Shown here piece by piece: positions 1 to 24,485 of a stretch of DNA of 64,000 bases (within the stretch, counting starts at the first letter, position 1; each line of letters begins with the position of its first letter). The position numbers and the translations under genes were made by a program. Source of the stretch: Bugula neritina (lineage: Eukaryota > Bryozoa > Gymnolaemata > Cheilostomatida > Bugulidae); the NCBI GenBank assembly GCA_964035545.1, contig OZ037767.1, positions 14,757,998 to 14,821,997 on the forward strand, written 5' to 3'. A model generated the notes under the pieces. That model saw only the letters and a program-made list of their open reading frames with translations, searched no databases and was not told the DNA's origin.

Positions 1-66
1 GGAGGACCAAGTAACATGTACTCGCATCTGCTTGGTGGAGATCTCTCTGTCAGTGTGACCTTGACA

Positions 67-352
67 TTTCTATCAACAGTGTTGAGTATAGGTGAGATAC
101 AGGGGGTCTAGTTACACTCCTCATTTCTATCAACAGTGGTGAGTATAGGTGAGATACAGGGGGTCTGGTTACACTCCTCATTTCTATCAACAGTGTTGAG
201 TATAGGTGATATACAGGGGGTCTAGTTACACTCCTTATTTCTATCAACAAGGTTGAGTATAGGTGAGATACAGGGGGTCTAGTTACACTCCTTATTTCTA
301 TCAACAGTGTTGAGTATAGGTGAGATACAGGGGGAGTCTGGTTACACTTTGT
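67..352. repeat. 57-bp minisatellite, about five copies
   Basis: Five head-to-tail copies of a 57-bp unit, each containing the words TTGAGTATAGGTGA and ATACAGGGGGTCT, with few substitutions between copies. Because 57 is a multiple of three the array stays open on the minus strand as a repeating peptide, but there is no other sign of coding. It lies upstream of the first visible SLC10 exon and is probably intronic. Confidence 0.9.
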
Positions 353-539
353 TTGGAAACATTTCTAAGTCTTGCTTACTTTTAATGCATTCTGGAATTT
401 TTTATACTGTTATTTATAGCAAATATATTCCATTACAAAAAATTAAAGATACATCGTTCAAAGTTTGACGCATAAAAAGTTGTCTTTGTCTACTGTTTAT
501 GTTATGCAAGACAAATGACACTTTGTAATGTTTTAAAAG

Positions 540-700
540 CTCCACCCAAGAGAGAATCCATGAGGACAAGAGCTTTTCACTATGTCGTAGCATGACTTTA
601 GGGGTTTTACTGTGGCGCAGGAGCTATTATAATTGAATGTCCTTCCTGACATCACCAATGGCCAAGACTTGAAGAACTTATGATGTGTGTCAGCATGGTC
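540..700 (-). repeat. Degenerate SINE-like copy (same family as 23271-23440)
   Basis: The stretch with GACATCACCAATGGCCAAGA resembles the body of the tRNA-derived SINE at 23271-23440 (there AACATCACTAATGGTCTTTG), including the preceding GAGC..CA..T and CTTCCT words. The tRNA-like head is no longer clear. It is called by similarity between two places in this window and carries moderate uncertainty. Confidence 0.45.
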
Positions 701-809
701 ACTGCTGTTGGCAATACAGATACAAGTATCTAGCAGTATAGCTTGTAACTCCTAGCATAAGTTGTAGTATACTAAAACAGGATTTCTAGTGACTCATTTA
801 TACACACAG

Positions 810-3498
810 GAATGCTGCCACTGTGGCTTTTCACACTTGGTAGAACCTTCCCTCAGGGTGCAGGACAGGCAATGATACCCTTCGTGATCATTCTGCAAAC
901 TATAGCTGTGCTGACCGTACCTCTAGCCATTGGGATACTCATTCAGTATAAACTGCCTAAAGTCAGGGATGTACTTAGGAAATCCCTCAAGGTTTGTTGC
1001 TTCTAGCCCATGTACCTTATACCAGATGAACTAAAACAGCTGTCTTGTTGACTTTTGTATTACATGAAGCATAACCCACCCCTACCTTTTAGGACACAGT
1101 TGGAAAAAAAGCTAACTCATTATATTGAAGTCACTGTGCTTCATAGAAAGCAAGCAATGGTGTTTATATGCTTTACAAAAACACATTTCTTTAAGAGTGC
1201 TGCAATATTAAATAAGATGTGTAAAACAGAGCTTAAAGATTTTTGTTCCCAATCCTTATATCTTAATGTGTGTGTGTGACATATTGAGACTTGTGATGAC
1301 ATATTGAGGCATGTGATGACATATTTTGACATGTGATGACATATTTTGACATGTTATGACACATTGAGACATGTGATGACATATTTTGACATGTTATGAC
1401 ACATTGAGACATGTGATGACATATTTTGACATGTGATGACATATTTTGACATGTTATGACACATTGAGACATGTGATGACATATTTTGACATGTTATGAC
1501 ACATTGAGACATGTGATGACATATTTTGACATGTGATGACATATTTTGACATGTTATGACACATTGAGACATGTGATGACATATTTTGACATGTTATGAC
1601 ACATTGAGACATGTGATGACATATTTTGACATGTTATGACACATTGAGACATGTGAGGACATATTTTGACATGTTGTGACACGTTGAGACATGTGATGAC
1701 ATATTTTGACATGTTATGACACATTGAGACATGTGAGGACATATTTTGACATGTTGTGACACGTTGAGACATGTGATGACATATTTTGACATGTTGTGAC
1801 ACGCTGAGGCATATGATGACATATTTTGACATGTTGTGAAAAGTTGTGCCAACTGTTTTGCATGAATGCTATGCCTGTACTAAAGCGAAGTTACTAACTC
1901 TAATGTATGCTCAGAATTGAACCTGCATGCATTCTGTCTCACAGGTGCTGATGATTGCCATAGTTACACTCTTGTTCACCTCTGGCATCATCACCAATCT
2001 CTACATCTTCGAGATGTTTGATCCTCTCCTTATTCTGGTCGGAGCCTCTCTTCCATACGGCGGTTTCATACTCGGTGGATGTATAGCCCTAATCTTTAAA
2101 ATGGAATGGAAGCTAATAAAGGTAGGGTTCGCCCAATTTGATCTGTCAAATTTTTTTAGGAAATGACATAACACTAGATTTTCCTAAATGTTCTTAAGAG
2201 TCTTCCTCTATAAGCATGAAGTTACGGCAATAGTATGAACAATGTTGGCAAAAATGGCTTACAAAAATTTGAACATTTCCAATTTGTAGTCCTTCCTTGA
2301 TTACAACTTGTGTGGAGACATCTCTGCTGCCAATAATATATGTTATTACATAACTGTTAATTTTATATCTGCTGCTTTCTGTTGTTAATCAAATAATTTA
2401 TCTTGTTCTTTTTGCAAATAATTTAACACAGAAACATCTATTTATCATATGATACATATTATAATACATGGTAGCCAATTGTACACATATTATATAATTT
2501 TATATTCTATTTGTTGCTATGCTGTTTTGTAGACAATCGCCATAGAAACGGGACTACAGAATGCTGGAGTACCTTTCTTTATGATTCAGAGAGCATTTGT
2601 CTCCCCTGATTTAGAGCTAGCGACAGCACCTGTTGTGTCAGCCATTATAATGACACCTGTGCCTCTACTTATAGCTTCTTTCATCTACACAGTTTACATT
2701 AGATGTCAAGATAAGGTGACTTGACAAGAGTTTCTGTGTGTGCAAATTGACTCAACATATTAACAACCATTTAAGCAGTCTGCGATTTGAAGAAATAACA
2801 ATTACAGTAAAAAGACAGTGTGTTAGTTATAGGTTAATAACCATGTTATAGGGTACCTCTTGGTAACTAAAGCCATTCAAAATAGCGTCACATTTAATAT
2901 TTTATTCTACTAGTAAATAGCTTTTCTAATATAACATACATATTATAAAAGGTATATAAATTGTTTATAAATGCAATTACAAGGTTCCTTTAGAAAGTTG
3001 TCATCTTGTAAAATCTAGTAATACAATAGTACCATATTTGATAGATATAGAATGATAATTAGGTTATAGCACATCTTTATAATTAAAGTAAATTAAAAGA
3101 GTGTAGCATTTAATATAAGTTTGTGGTGATAAATAAGTTTTCCAATATAACATACAACTCGTAAAAAGTATGAAAATCATGTATAAATGCAATCACAATA
3201 TAGACTACAATAAAGCTTTTATTATATAGGTGATTTTCCAATAAAATATAAACACACTTTGCCCTGTCATCTAATCACATTTTTAGACTGTGTACTTATA
3301 ATGTTTTAGAGCTCAGAAGAACAAGGAGTGCCTTGCCCTTCCCTAGATGTCACATATCAGGAAGACAGTATAAGTGAAGACCAGAAGAAAACAAACTTGG
3401 AGTTGTTGGCTCCTGTGAGGGAAGAATTGCCAGTAAATAAAGACTCCATTAGTCACTCAACTCACAATGAGACACACCGTATGCTGCCGGCAGCCTAA
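810..3498 (+). CDS. SLC10-family sodium/bile-acid cotransporter-like protein, 3' four exons (5' part outside window)
   Basis: Four exons join in frame: 810-991, 1945-2121, 2533-2715 and 3310-3498 (stop TAA 3496-3498). Each is bounded by AG and GT; the first begins two bases into a Gly codon, and the other junctions are phase 0. The peptide starts (G)MLPLWLFTLGR, continues through hydrophobic helices (PLAIGILIQYKLPK; VTLLFTSGIITNLYIF), and has the SLC10 motif TIAIETGLQNAG near the end of the transporter core, where the family has a conserved E-T-G-x-Q-N. About 60 hydrophilic residues follow as a cytoplasmic tail. SLC10 proteins are plasma-membrane Na+-coupled carriers of bile acids, steroid sulfates or related organic anions. 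The substrate here cannot be inferred, and the N-terminal helices are upstream of the window. The gene converges with the ROCO-caspase gene. Confidence 0.9.
1262..1842. repeat. 20-bp minisatellite arranged in alternating dimers, in SLC10 intron
   Basis: About 29 copies of a 20-bp unit. Two variants alternate, GACATATTTTGACATGTTAT and GACACATTGAGACATGTGAT, giving 40-bp higher-order units. It lies inside the intron between exons 810-991 and 1945-2121. The minus strand is open in more than one frame across it, which is a by-product of the repeat. Confidence 0.95.
2122..2532 (+). other. SLC10 intron, no feature seen
   Basis: AT-rich intron with a canonical GTAGGG donor after 2121 and a TTTTGTAG acceptor before 2533. 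I see no repeat or exon inside it. The following intron (2716-3309) is likewise featureless AT-rich sequence. Confidence 0.7.
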
Positions 3499-3808
3499 TT
3501 GTCGTCATAGTCGCCACAAAGTCAGCAGTTTAACTAACCACCTAGAGATACTCTCTGTAATACTTTCTCTGTCAGACCTACAGAGATGAGAAGACAACTG
3601 AGAAACATGGGGGGACACAACTCAGAGTGAGAGCCAGTGACACTGCGGCCTTGAACTCTAGCTACAAATATTTTGCTGAAAGAGCCACTGAGAGCTGGAT
3701 AATACGTTGAGTATTTCTTTATTTCTCAAATGAATCAGCAGCAAACATAGCAGAATATTAGGGAAATATAACATGTTTATTATTACAACTAATATAATTT
3801 CTTTTTAA

Positions 3809-3814
3809 AATAAA
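3809..3814 (+). terminator. Candidate polyadenylation signal of SLC10 gene
   Basis: AATAAA about 310 bases after the SLC10 stop codon; another AATAAA lies near 3921. The sequence from 3499 to here is the presumed 3' UTR. Confidence 0.45.
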
Positions 3815-3943
3815 TAATGTGATTTTGTATAATTTCCACCTCTATTTAACTATGTGGAAAATTTTGTATGCCAAATATTATGTTCATTTTGTTTTTTCAA
3901 TAGAACAAGCAGCAAAATCAAATAAATGCTAGGAAAATCAACG

Positions 3944-3949
3944 TTTATT
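3944..3949 (-). terminator. Candidate polyadenylation signal of ROCO-caspase gene
   Basis: TTTATT on the plus strand reads AATAAA on the minus strand, about 245 bases past the stop at 4193. A second one lies at 4036-4041. The SLC10 and ROCO-caspase 3' UTRs therefore probably meet or overlap around 3.8-4.1 kb. Confidence 0.4.
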
Positions 3950-4192
3950 ACTGAAAGGAATTCTTTTGAGGTAAATAAGGGTATTTTGCATAATTTATGT
4001 TTTTATTGAACCATGAGCGACGGTTTTATATAAAATTTATTAGAAATTATATAGGAATAATGATGAAATTTCAATGAGAAACTTTGTATAAAATATTAAT
4101 AAAGTTTTTAGGAGTTATTTCCCATGTTGAATCTTTGTTTCAAAAACAAGTAGTTTGAAGAAGAGAGTTACATTAATAACTTACATGTCAGC

Positions 4193-17296
<13,104 letters not shown>

Positions 17297-18797
17297 CTGT
17301 AAAATACTGACTGTTGTAGACCGAATTACACTGATAGCATTTTTGTGGTTACACGACATTTCGAAAATGACAATTGAAAACACCTATTTGGAAAACAGAC
17401 AAATTACCAACAGACAACTCCAAAATAGACAGTTAGAAAATGGAAAATTAGAAAATAGTTGTTTGGAAAATGACATTTGAAAAATGAAGAATATTCAACA
17501 TGACCTAGTCCGGAGAGGTGCTTAGCATCCGGTAGGATCAAAATAGCTTTCAAAAATAAATATGAAGGCTATCATGGAAGTAAAATTAGTTACCGAAAAG
17601 CTCCAATTTAAAATTGCCGACATTTAGAAAAGGCTATTTTGACCCCCCTCCCCCCCCCCAGATGCTAAGGGCCCCTCTGGACTAAGCTATGCTGAATAGT
17701 TTTCATTTCCCAAATGTCATTTTCCAAGCGTCTATTTTCCAATTGTCTATTGCAGGGCTGTCCAACAGCGGCCCGGGCCGGATCCGGCCCTCCAGCTATA
17801 TTTGTGTGGCCCCCCAAGGTAGGTATAGCAAGTTACAAATTTTTGTTCATCAAATTTGCTAACTAGCCTGAAACAGCAGCTCATAGGATAGTTAAGAGCA
17901 TCCCCCAAAGAATTTCTATAAAAATGTAGTTTAAGTTCTTCTACAATATTGTTCTGTGGGTGGCATGCGTGCTGCCTACTTGTCATTGTTTAGTCTGAGA
18001 TCAAACTACAACCAATAACAGCAAGCTAGTCATTATATAGTCTGTTAGCTAGCAAGCCTGTGACTTATAGTAATGTAGACCCCTATAGTCTAGAAGTAAC
18101 TTATACTTCCCAAAAAGTGCTCAAAAAATTGGCTTATTACACTTTACTAGGTGGCCACTTAAAAAAAATTGTTTCTAGATCAGAATTTTGTGCTGGTTCT
18201 GAATCTATAAACTCTAGAATTCTATCTTTACCCAAACTAAAGTTATTGCAAAAAACAAATCGACATCTTGGATGGGTGATAAAAAGAAATGTGGATTGTG
18301 CAAAATAATATCCAATTTTACCAATTGCTATCTTGAAGAAAAAATGCTTGCTGAAATACCAAGAATTATTGCCTCTTACTTAAAATTCTATGCTGATACT
18401 GAATTTAAAGACTGCAAAATGCTATCTCAAATTAAAACCAAATTGTTTATATAAACATATATGTTTGTTATGAATCGACATATTGCATGCAGCATAAGCA
18501 TGCAGAATAATTGTATGACCAAGCTATTTATACAAAAATAAAAACAAAGTCATGCTAATGTGTGAAAAAATTATATTTATAAAATTATAGCACAAAATAA
18601 ATGTCGAAATGAATAAATATTGAAATCTTTTGAGCACAGCCCAAGTGAATCATTTGCTAGTATGTCAGTAGCCGTTAAACATCTGCAAAAATAAACAAAA
18701 TTCAGTGAAATTATTTAGAAAAACAGAAGTATGAGTGATGATCAAAATCAAATTGGTTGCAGCAAAATATATTACAAATGTCTAAAAATAGTGCTAA

Positions 18798-19344
18798 ATT
18801 ATGAAAAAGTACTCTCGCCATCATTGTCACTGTCGTCAGTCTCATCAGCTTCTTCCCCAATATAGCGCTTCTTTTCATACAATCCTTAAGGCCTGGCCTC
18901 ACGCTTTACATTGACAAACATCAGTGCATGCACTGCATTTGAGACTTCTGACATCCACATCTTGGTGTGTTACAGCCGGTCTTACAGGAGCAGTTTAAAC
19001 TTTGCAATATACATGTTCAGGTGTGAAAACTTTATATTTATGCTGCCATGATTCTCAACAATCCTTCTATGATGTTCTGGGGTGGTGCATCAATATAGGC
19101 TGTTGTCACCCTTCTCCAAATGGCTGCCTGATAATTTTTTTCTTTTTAGGTGCAAATTTAATTCATCTTTTGTTGGAGGCAAACTGTATTGAGTTATTTT
19201 AGACGGTGAAAAAAATACAGTGTATCGGGCATCATCTATATTTGAATTTCCTGCTTCATAAAGTTTGTAGACAAATTGTTCTACTTCAGCCACTGTAATG
19301 GCTGGCAGCTTGAAATACTTCCCAAGGTGTTCAAAGCTTCTCAT
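18798..19344 (-). pseudogene. Decayed fragment of a Cys-rich (CXC-like) protein gene inside the hAT element
   Basis: The minus strand first encodes SFEHLGKYFKLP, EQFVYKLYEA, DDARYTVFF and SLPPTKDELNLHLKR. Further downstream it gives CKTGCNTPRCGCQK and, after a frame change, TDVCQCKA, then an acidic end GEEADETDDSDNDGE with a stop near 18798. The order 'ARY..F, LPPT..H..R, Cys-rich CxC, acidic tail' resembles a large family of uncharacterised invertebrate proteins with a tesmin-like Cys cluster, as I recall it. Stops and frame changes break the reading, so it is a pseudogene. It may be the element's cargo or a later insertion. Confidence 0.5.
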
Positions 19345-19841
19345 ACATTATGGATACTTTCTCAAAAGAAAGTAGGCTGTGCGCTATCCTATTCCATAAA
19401 AAGCACTATAGTGGAACCACAACCTGTTAAAGCATGAAATCTAGTAAGTGCTGCACACAACTGCGGTCCGGATCTATTTGCTGCAATGTTGACATCTAAA
19501 TACCTAATATGATTATGGTTACCTCCCAAATATAGACGCTATTTTTATTTTGTTACCATATATATTAATAATACCTATATAACTGTTGTATTGATTGCTA
19601 AATAGCTAATAGCCTATAATAGCTATAGTAGTTAACATGAATTATCTAGAATAATATTCAATTATTTTTACGAATTTGTGCGAGACAAAAAGCAGTAATA
19701 CATTAATAATAGACACTTTCTTTAATGGATACTTATTAACAAATTATCTTTTCAAACAACATGCAAGATGTATAAAATATAAAAATTAATAAGTTAATGC
19801 AGATCAAAGGAATTTATTTATATACATAATTAAATTCCCTT

Positions 19842-19889
19842 GATCAATGGCTTGCTATTTAGCACGTGCTAAATAGCAAGCCATTGATC
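19842..19889. repeat. Perfect 48-bp palindrome
   Basis: Two 24-base arms meet with no spacer at GCACGTGC (centre 19865/19866); the outer ends are GATCAATGG and CCATTGATC. It could extrude as a hairpin. It lies inside the hAT element. Confidence 0.95.
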
Positions 19890-22394
19890 CAAGTTTATTT
19901 AAATATACATATATTTCAGTAATATTAAAATAAATTGCACATAAAAAATACATTTTAGTTACCAAAATAGATAACTAGCGTCTAAGTAAGGAACTTAGCC
20001 TAGCCTCTATCTGGGATGACACCATGATTACCATACCCGTGAAAAAACACAATTGGTAAGAAGATAATCCTTTGCAAATAGCAAGACTTTGGACGAAAAC
20101 ATCAGTGTCTTGAGATTTGATTATTACACTTGGGCTTATGATGTTCATAAAATATTTTGCATGTAAAAAAGTTTGCTTCCTCGTGATCTAATTGTAAGCA
20201 TTTGAGTTGTGCTTCCTTAGGAATTCCACCATGTTTGAAAAACTTCAACTGAATGCAATTTTTTTTGGTATGCGTCAACTATAATAACAATATCATTCTC
20301 TAAAGTACTTTTACTCCATGTTTCACACAAAAACGCACCAGTCTCAAACGCAGCTTGTTTTATTTGCTAATAAGAAATCATTGTTTTTGTGACAAATGGC
20401 ACGCATGAAAAAAGTACATGCCTATGATCTTTGAATAAGGCAGCCCAAGATCATCTTTCTAATGAGTAGCTTAAATAATAAATATAACCATATATATTTT
20501 AAATTATAGAAAAGCTTTAAGGTATTTTTTCTGTGACTATAACTGAGCTAAATTGACTCTAGAGTCATTATATTAAAATAGTATAAAAATATGCATTTTA
20601 ACCAATAACATTGTTTTAAAAAACCAAATTGCTTATGTATATATAGTTCAGTTTAAATTTATTGGCAAAGCTCAATCGTACACATTTAAAATATTATCTT
20701 CCAGAGTCCGGACCAACCTGATCATGCTTCTCATTACTTTTTTTTGTAAAAGTAGTTATTATAATAAAAATCGTGAAGAAAATCATTATCAGATACAGAT
20801 TTTTGATCAATAATAATGTTTGCCTTATAACTAAAAAACCCATTCCTTTGCTTGTTTTCGTCCATATAGTCCACTTTTTTTCAGATGTTTTCACAAGAAA
20901 ATCACTAGAATAAAACTCAGAGAAGTGAAAAATCCATCTATGATTATCTGCAAAAGTTTTTGCTTGTATATATAATAAACTAGCTTCAATAATTTCAAGA
21001 TAACACTTAACAGATTTGGGCAAAGTTGTGGGGAAACAACTCCTGTAAAAGTTTAAAGAGCTTTTGTGACTAGCTGGGTGGACAGAAAAATTTAGAGCTT
21101 TTATAACAGAAAAGTGAGAAGAGTATCTATAATTATCAGCAAAATTATCTTGCTCATATAAAATAAATTAGCTTTAATAATTCCAAGATATTTGGCCGAC
21201 TCACAAAAATTTTGAGAGAAGACAACTCCTGATTCATTTTAAAAGTTTGAAGCGCTTTTGTGGCTAACTGGGTGCACAGAACAGTCTAGAGTTTTCACAG
21301 ATTAATTAGGACCCTTAAAGCTCTCTATTTTTAAAAAAATTGCGTGGCCACCCCTCGGAGTGTAATGAGTGAAAGATAATTGGAGGTTTTTTTCTAGACT
21401 ACTATATTATGTGCTCATCTCTACGCGTTCACTGAAGTGTGAAGTGATGCGCAGTGCTTACTACTTAAAAGAAATATACCATTTCCAGTGTATAAATCCA
21501 CAATTTATATAAAATCTAAAAGTCACTGCTTTTTTTATTCAGATATCGTGTTTTCCTGCTAAGATATTTTACTGGTACTAAAAAATCAACTTTTGAGGCA
21601 AAATTAGCCAAAAATGTGCAGTTTTTTTATAACTTTGCAAACGAATGAAAAGATTCCAAAAAAGTTGCACTGAGAAAAAAGAAGATTCACAAGATAGTTT
21701 TTAAATTTTGATTCTAGTAGCCTACAATTAAACGAGATTGTTTTTACTGGTGCTGAATTTTTACACAGTTACAATGCAAACCTCAGCAAGGCGGTTGCAG
21801 CTAAAAAGTTGCCTGTAACTATCCTGTGCAGACAGATATTTCAAAGACATTTAATCAGGATAGGCCATATAGAGAAAAAACTTTTTTGAAAGTATAACTG
21901 AGATCTCTCATTTTTATTGACTGTATTGTGAAAGATAAGTAGTTGAAGAATCCCTGACACACTTCACTTATGCAGTACTAAAATATTATTATGTATATGT
22001 TAGTTTTCATTTACATACTGTTTTAAGGTTAGATGCCTAAACAATTTTGTTTTATAATGAATTTTGTGCGAGTATGTACTGAAATGATTTGGAATCTATG
22101 ATCGCCTTGACCTTTGACCTTTGACTGTTTGTTAGATGCTGCACTGCACAGCATATCACTGAGATGGCTTGAAGGTTTGAACTTGGAACTTTCAATTTTC
22201 AGTCAAATGAAATACACAAAAATTAATACTACACTTCACTCACTAGTCAGCACTTAGTTCAGCAACTAAGGGTTATATGATCTGATACGAAACCAGATAT
22301 TAACAGAATTGTTCAAGGCAAACAGTACTCACTGTGTACTCACAAGTGTTTCACTGATGGTTGTAAAATATAACTATACCGGTATGAGTAGACT

Positions 22395-22703
22395 CTAACC
22401 CCCTATTCACACTTACCGTATCGTACGCCGTAACAGCAAATATCAGCCATTTTTACAAATGTCTGAGCTTCCTGTACGGTATTGCGGTACGGTAGGATCA
22501 AGCACTGCTTGATTCAAATATGTTGCGGCAGACTCCTATTGGACAAAAAAACTTTTGCGTTAATTCATTGGATATAATTGTCCAATGAAGTGTGATAGAT
22601 CGTACCTAATAGCGGACTTTGGAAACTTCAGCCCGGACACATTAAAAATGGCCGATATTTGCTGTTACGGCGTACGATACGGTAAGTGTGAATAGGGGGT
22701 TAG
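22395..22703. mobile_element. MITE with about 50-bp terminal inverted repeats
   Basis: Begins CTAACCCCCTATTCACACTT and ends with the exact inverse. The inverted match continues through CCGTATCGTACGCCGTAACA with few mismatches. About 309 bp with no ORF. The target duplication is unclear, so the superfamily is not assigned. It is nested in the hAT element. Confidence 0.85.
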
Positions 22704-23270
22704 CACTGGCACATCTTGTTTAAATTTGCATGTACAATCATGTATATATACTTTGTATGTATATATGTATAATTTGTTATCTATTTGTTTATATTTTATG
22801 CACACATATAAATGCATATATAATTATTGATTATTAAAGTAATAAAAATAAAATGTATCTTGTTTACCTATTTTAATTAAATGCATATATACACACATAC
22901 ACACCTATAAATAATATATATCTATTTAAATATGTTATGATGTTAATAAACATGCAAAGCCTAGCCATTGCTTATAATTACAATACATATAGCCTGCAGA
23001 TGTTTAATGAATCTTGAAAATTGATTTTAAAAACAGAAAAAATGTTGTGGCCCCGCTCAAGCTGAAACTTGCAGACTGGCTCTCGGTCTGAAAAGGTTGG
23101 ACACCCCTGGTCTATTGGTTATTTTCACGTTTTTCAAACAGGTGTTTTCCAATTGTCATTTCTGAAACGTCGTGGATTCAATTTTTGTATGTAAACAATA
23201 TTATAATACTATGTTCTGTTTCATTGATGTTCTCTTAAAAAACTCATGCAAGTTTATAGTCACCATCCCT

Positions 23271-23440
23271 GTGAGAAACTCCTGGGCTTTTGTTAAAACG
23301 GGCTAAGGACTTATTCAGATGGAGCACAACAGCAATCATGACTGGATGCTCTTCCTAACATCACTAATGGTCTTTGTCAGGGTTCGAACTCATGACTCAT
23401 GTTTACTAAGCAAACGCTCTAACCCCTAGACCAGGGCTGC
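23271..23440 (-). repeat. tRNA-derived SINE
   Basis: On the minus strand the head reads TGGTCTAGGGGTTAGAGCG (box A-like) and then GAGTTCGAACCCT (box B), with spacing as in a tRNA. The body holds AGTGATGTTAGGAAGAGCAT. A degenerate relative lies at 540-700. The tRNA-like part is fused to a non-tRNA body, so this is a SINE, not a tRNA gene. Confidence 0.65.
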
Positions 23441-24110
23441 TCCCTTTTGATGCTCTCTTGGAACATTAGCAAATCTTGAATTAGCATTTGTGTATCATCA
23501 GAATGATGATCCCTTGCAGCAAGTAGAAAGTCTCTCACTAACTTTGTAGTAATTTTCGGTCTTAGATTTGAAGCGAGTCACATCAAACAGGTTTGCCTTT
23601 TTCTACTTTTTACATTATATATACCCCTTCTATATGATCTTTAAAGAAAGCTTCAGGTATGGTTGGCAGATAAAGTGAGAATAGTAAATTTGAAAAAAAA
23701 ACCATTTTGACTCAATGTTTTTTACTTTAGAATCACTTGAGAAAAATTCACTCATAGCTACATTTGTTGACATGCTCGTATGAAAAGCTTCAATAGTACT
23801 GGTGAACCTGTCTGTACAGCTAACCTTGTTAAGCACCTGCCAAAGGATAATTCAGCATTGAGTTTAAACTATCTGGCTAAAATAAAAGTAAAATCATGCC
23901 GAAAGAAGTTTTTTGATTGAATATACATAAAGCTGTCTAATTTGTGGCATGATTTCTTAGTGCTGTGTAATTAGGCACTGATGAGAAATTTTTACAGAGC
24001 CTGGTTGCGTAGATTTTGAAAATAACTGACTGAGTACTTTTTTTGAGAAATAATAGAGCCAATGGCCTTTGATGACAGACTTGTTTTGAAATGAAATAGC
24101 ATAAGCTTAC

Positions 24111-24481
24111 GTGGTGACTGTAGCTGCTTCGGCAGCGATGGTGATCGTGACATTGATGGTGCGGTGGGCGATAGTGGTAGCCGGGATGATAATAGTTGTG
24201 GTGGTCGTGGTGGCTGTTTCGGTGATGGTGGTGGTTGAGATGGTGGTGGTTGTGATGGTGGTGATGGTAATAGTTGTGGTGGTCGTGGTGGCTGTTTCAG
24301 TGATGGTGGTGGAGATGGTGGTGGTTGTGATGGTGGTGGTGATAGTGGTAATAGTCGTGGTGGTCGTGGTGGCTGTTTCAGTGATGGTGGCGGTGATGGT
24401 GGTGGTGATGGTGGTAATAGTCGTGGTGGTCGTGGTGGCTGTTTCAGTGATAGTGGTGGTGATGGTGGTGGTGGAGGCTTT
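24111..24481 (-). repeat. GGT/ACC-rich minisatellite; possible Thr-rich exon on minus strand
   Basis: Imperfect copies of a 60-70 bp unit built from GGTGGT, GATGGT and GGCTGTTTCAGTGAT. The minus strand is open throughout as a Thr-rich, mucin-like peptide (TITETATTTTTT repeated), starting right after TTTTATAG and ending at a strong donor, GTAAGC. That makes it a candidate exon of a secreted mucin-like protein, but no neighbouring exon with matching phase was found, so a plain minisatellite is equally possible. Confidence 0.5.
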
Positions 24482-24485
24482 CTAT

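Larger units (their letters stand above)
17753..23109. mobile_element. hAT-type DNA transposon, 5.36 kb, non-autonomous
   Basis: The left end is CAGGGCTGTCCAAC and the right end GTTGGACACCCCTG, inverted repeats typical of hAT elements. Both are flanked by the exact 8-bp duplication GTCTATTG (17745-17752 and 23110-23117). Just inside the left end is a GC-rich block (GGCCCGGGCCGGATCCGGCC). I find no hAT transposase inside; it holds a decayed host-like gene, a perfect palindrome, a nested MITE and a roughly 200-bp imperfect tandem duplication at 20880-21280. Confidence 0.88.
17351..23175. mobile_element. Older fold-back (TIR) element, split by hAT insertion
   Basis: The left side starts CACGACATTTCGAAAATGA at 17352. 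The right side ends as the inverted complement (TCATTTCTGAAACGTCGTG, to 23174), each followed by further matching inverted sequence (GACAATTGaAAACACCT). Removing the 17753-23109 insert leaves about 470 bp. Internal segments near 17505 and 17660 (TTAGCATC / GATGCTAAG) also pair. It behaves as a small non-coding TIR element. Confidence 0.7.

Noticed and set aside
50-304. Minus-strand ORF of repeated IEIRSVTRPPVSHLYSTLL
   Set aside because: It is the translation of a 57-bp minisatellite; 57 is a multiple of three so the frame stays open by chance.
23373-23440. tRNA gene on minus strand
   Set aside because: Box A and box B are present, but the sequence continues into a non-tRNA SINE body and the cloverleaf stems are poor.
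23726-23836. Possible minus-strand exon (VLNKVSCTDRFTSTIEAFHT)
   Set aside because: Plausible acceptor and donor and 37 open codons, but its phase does not match the Thr-rich candidate exon upstream and no family is recognised.
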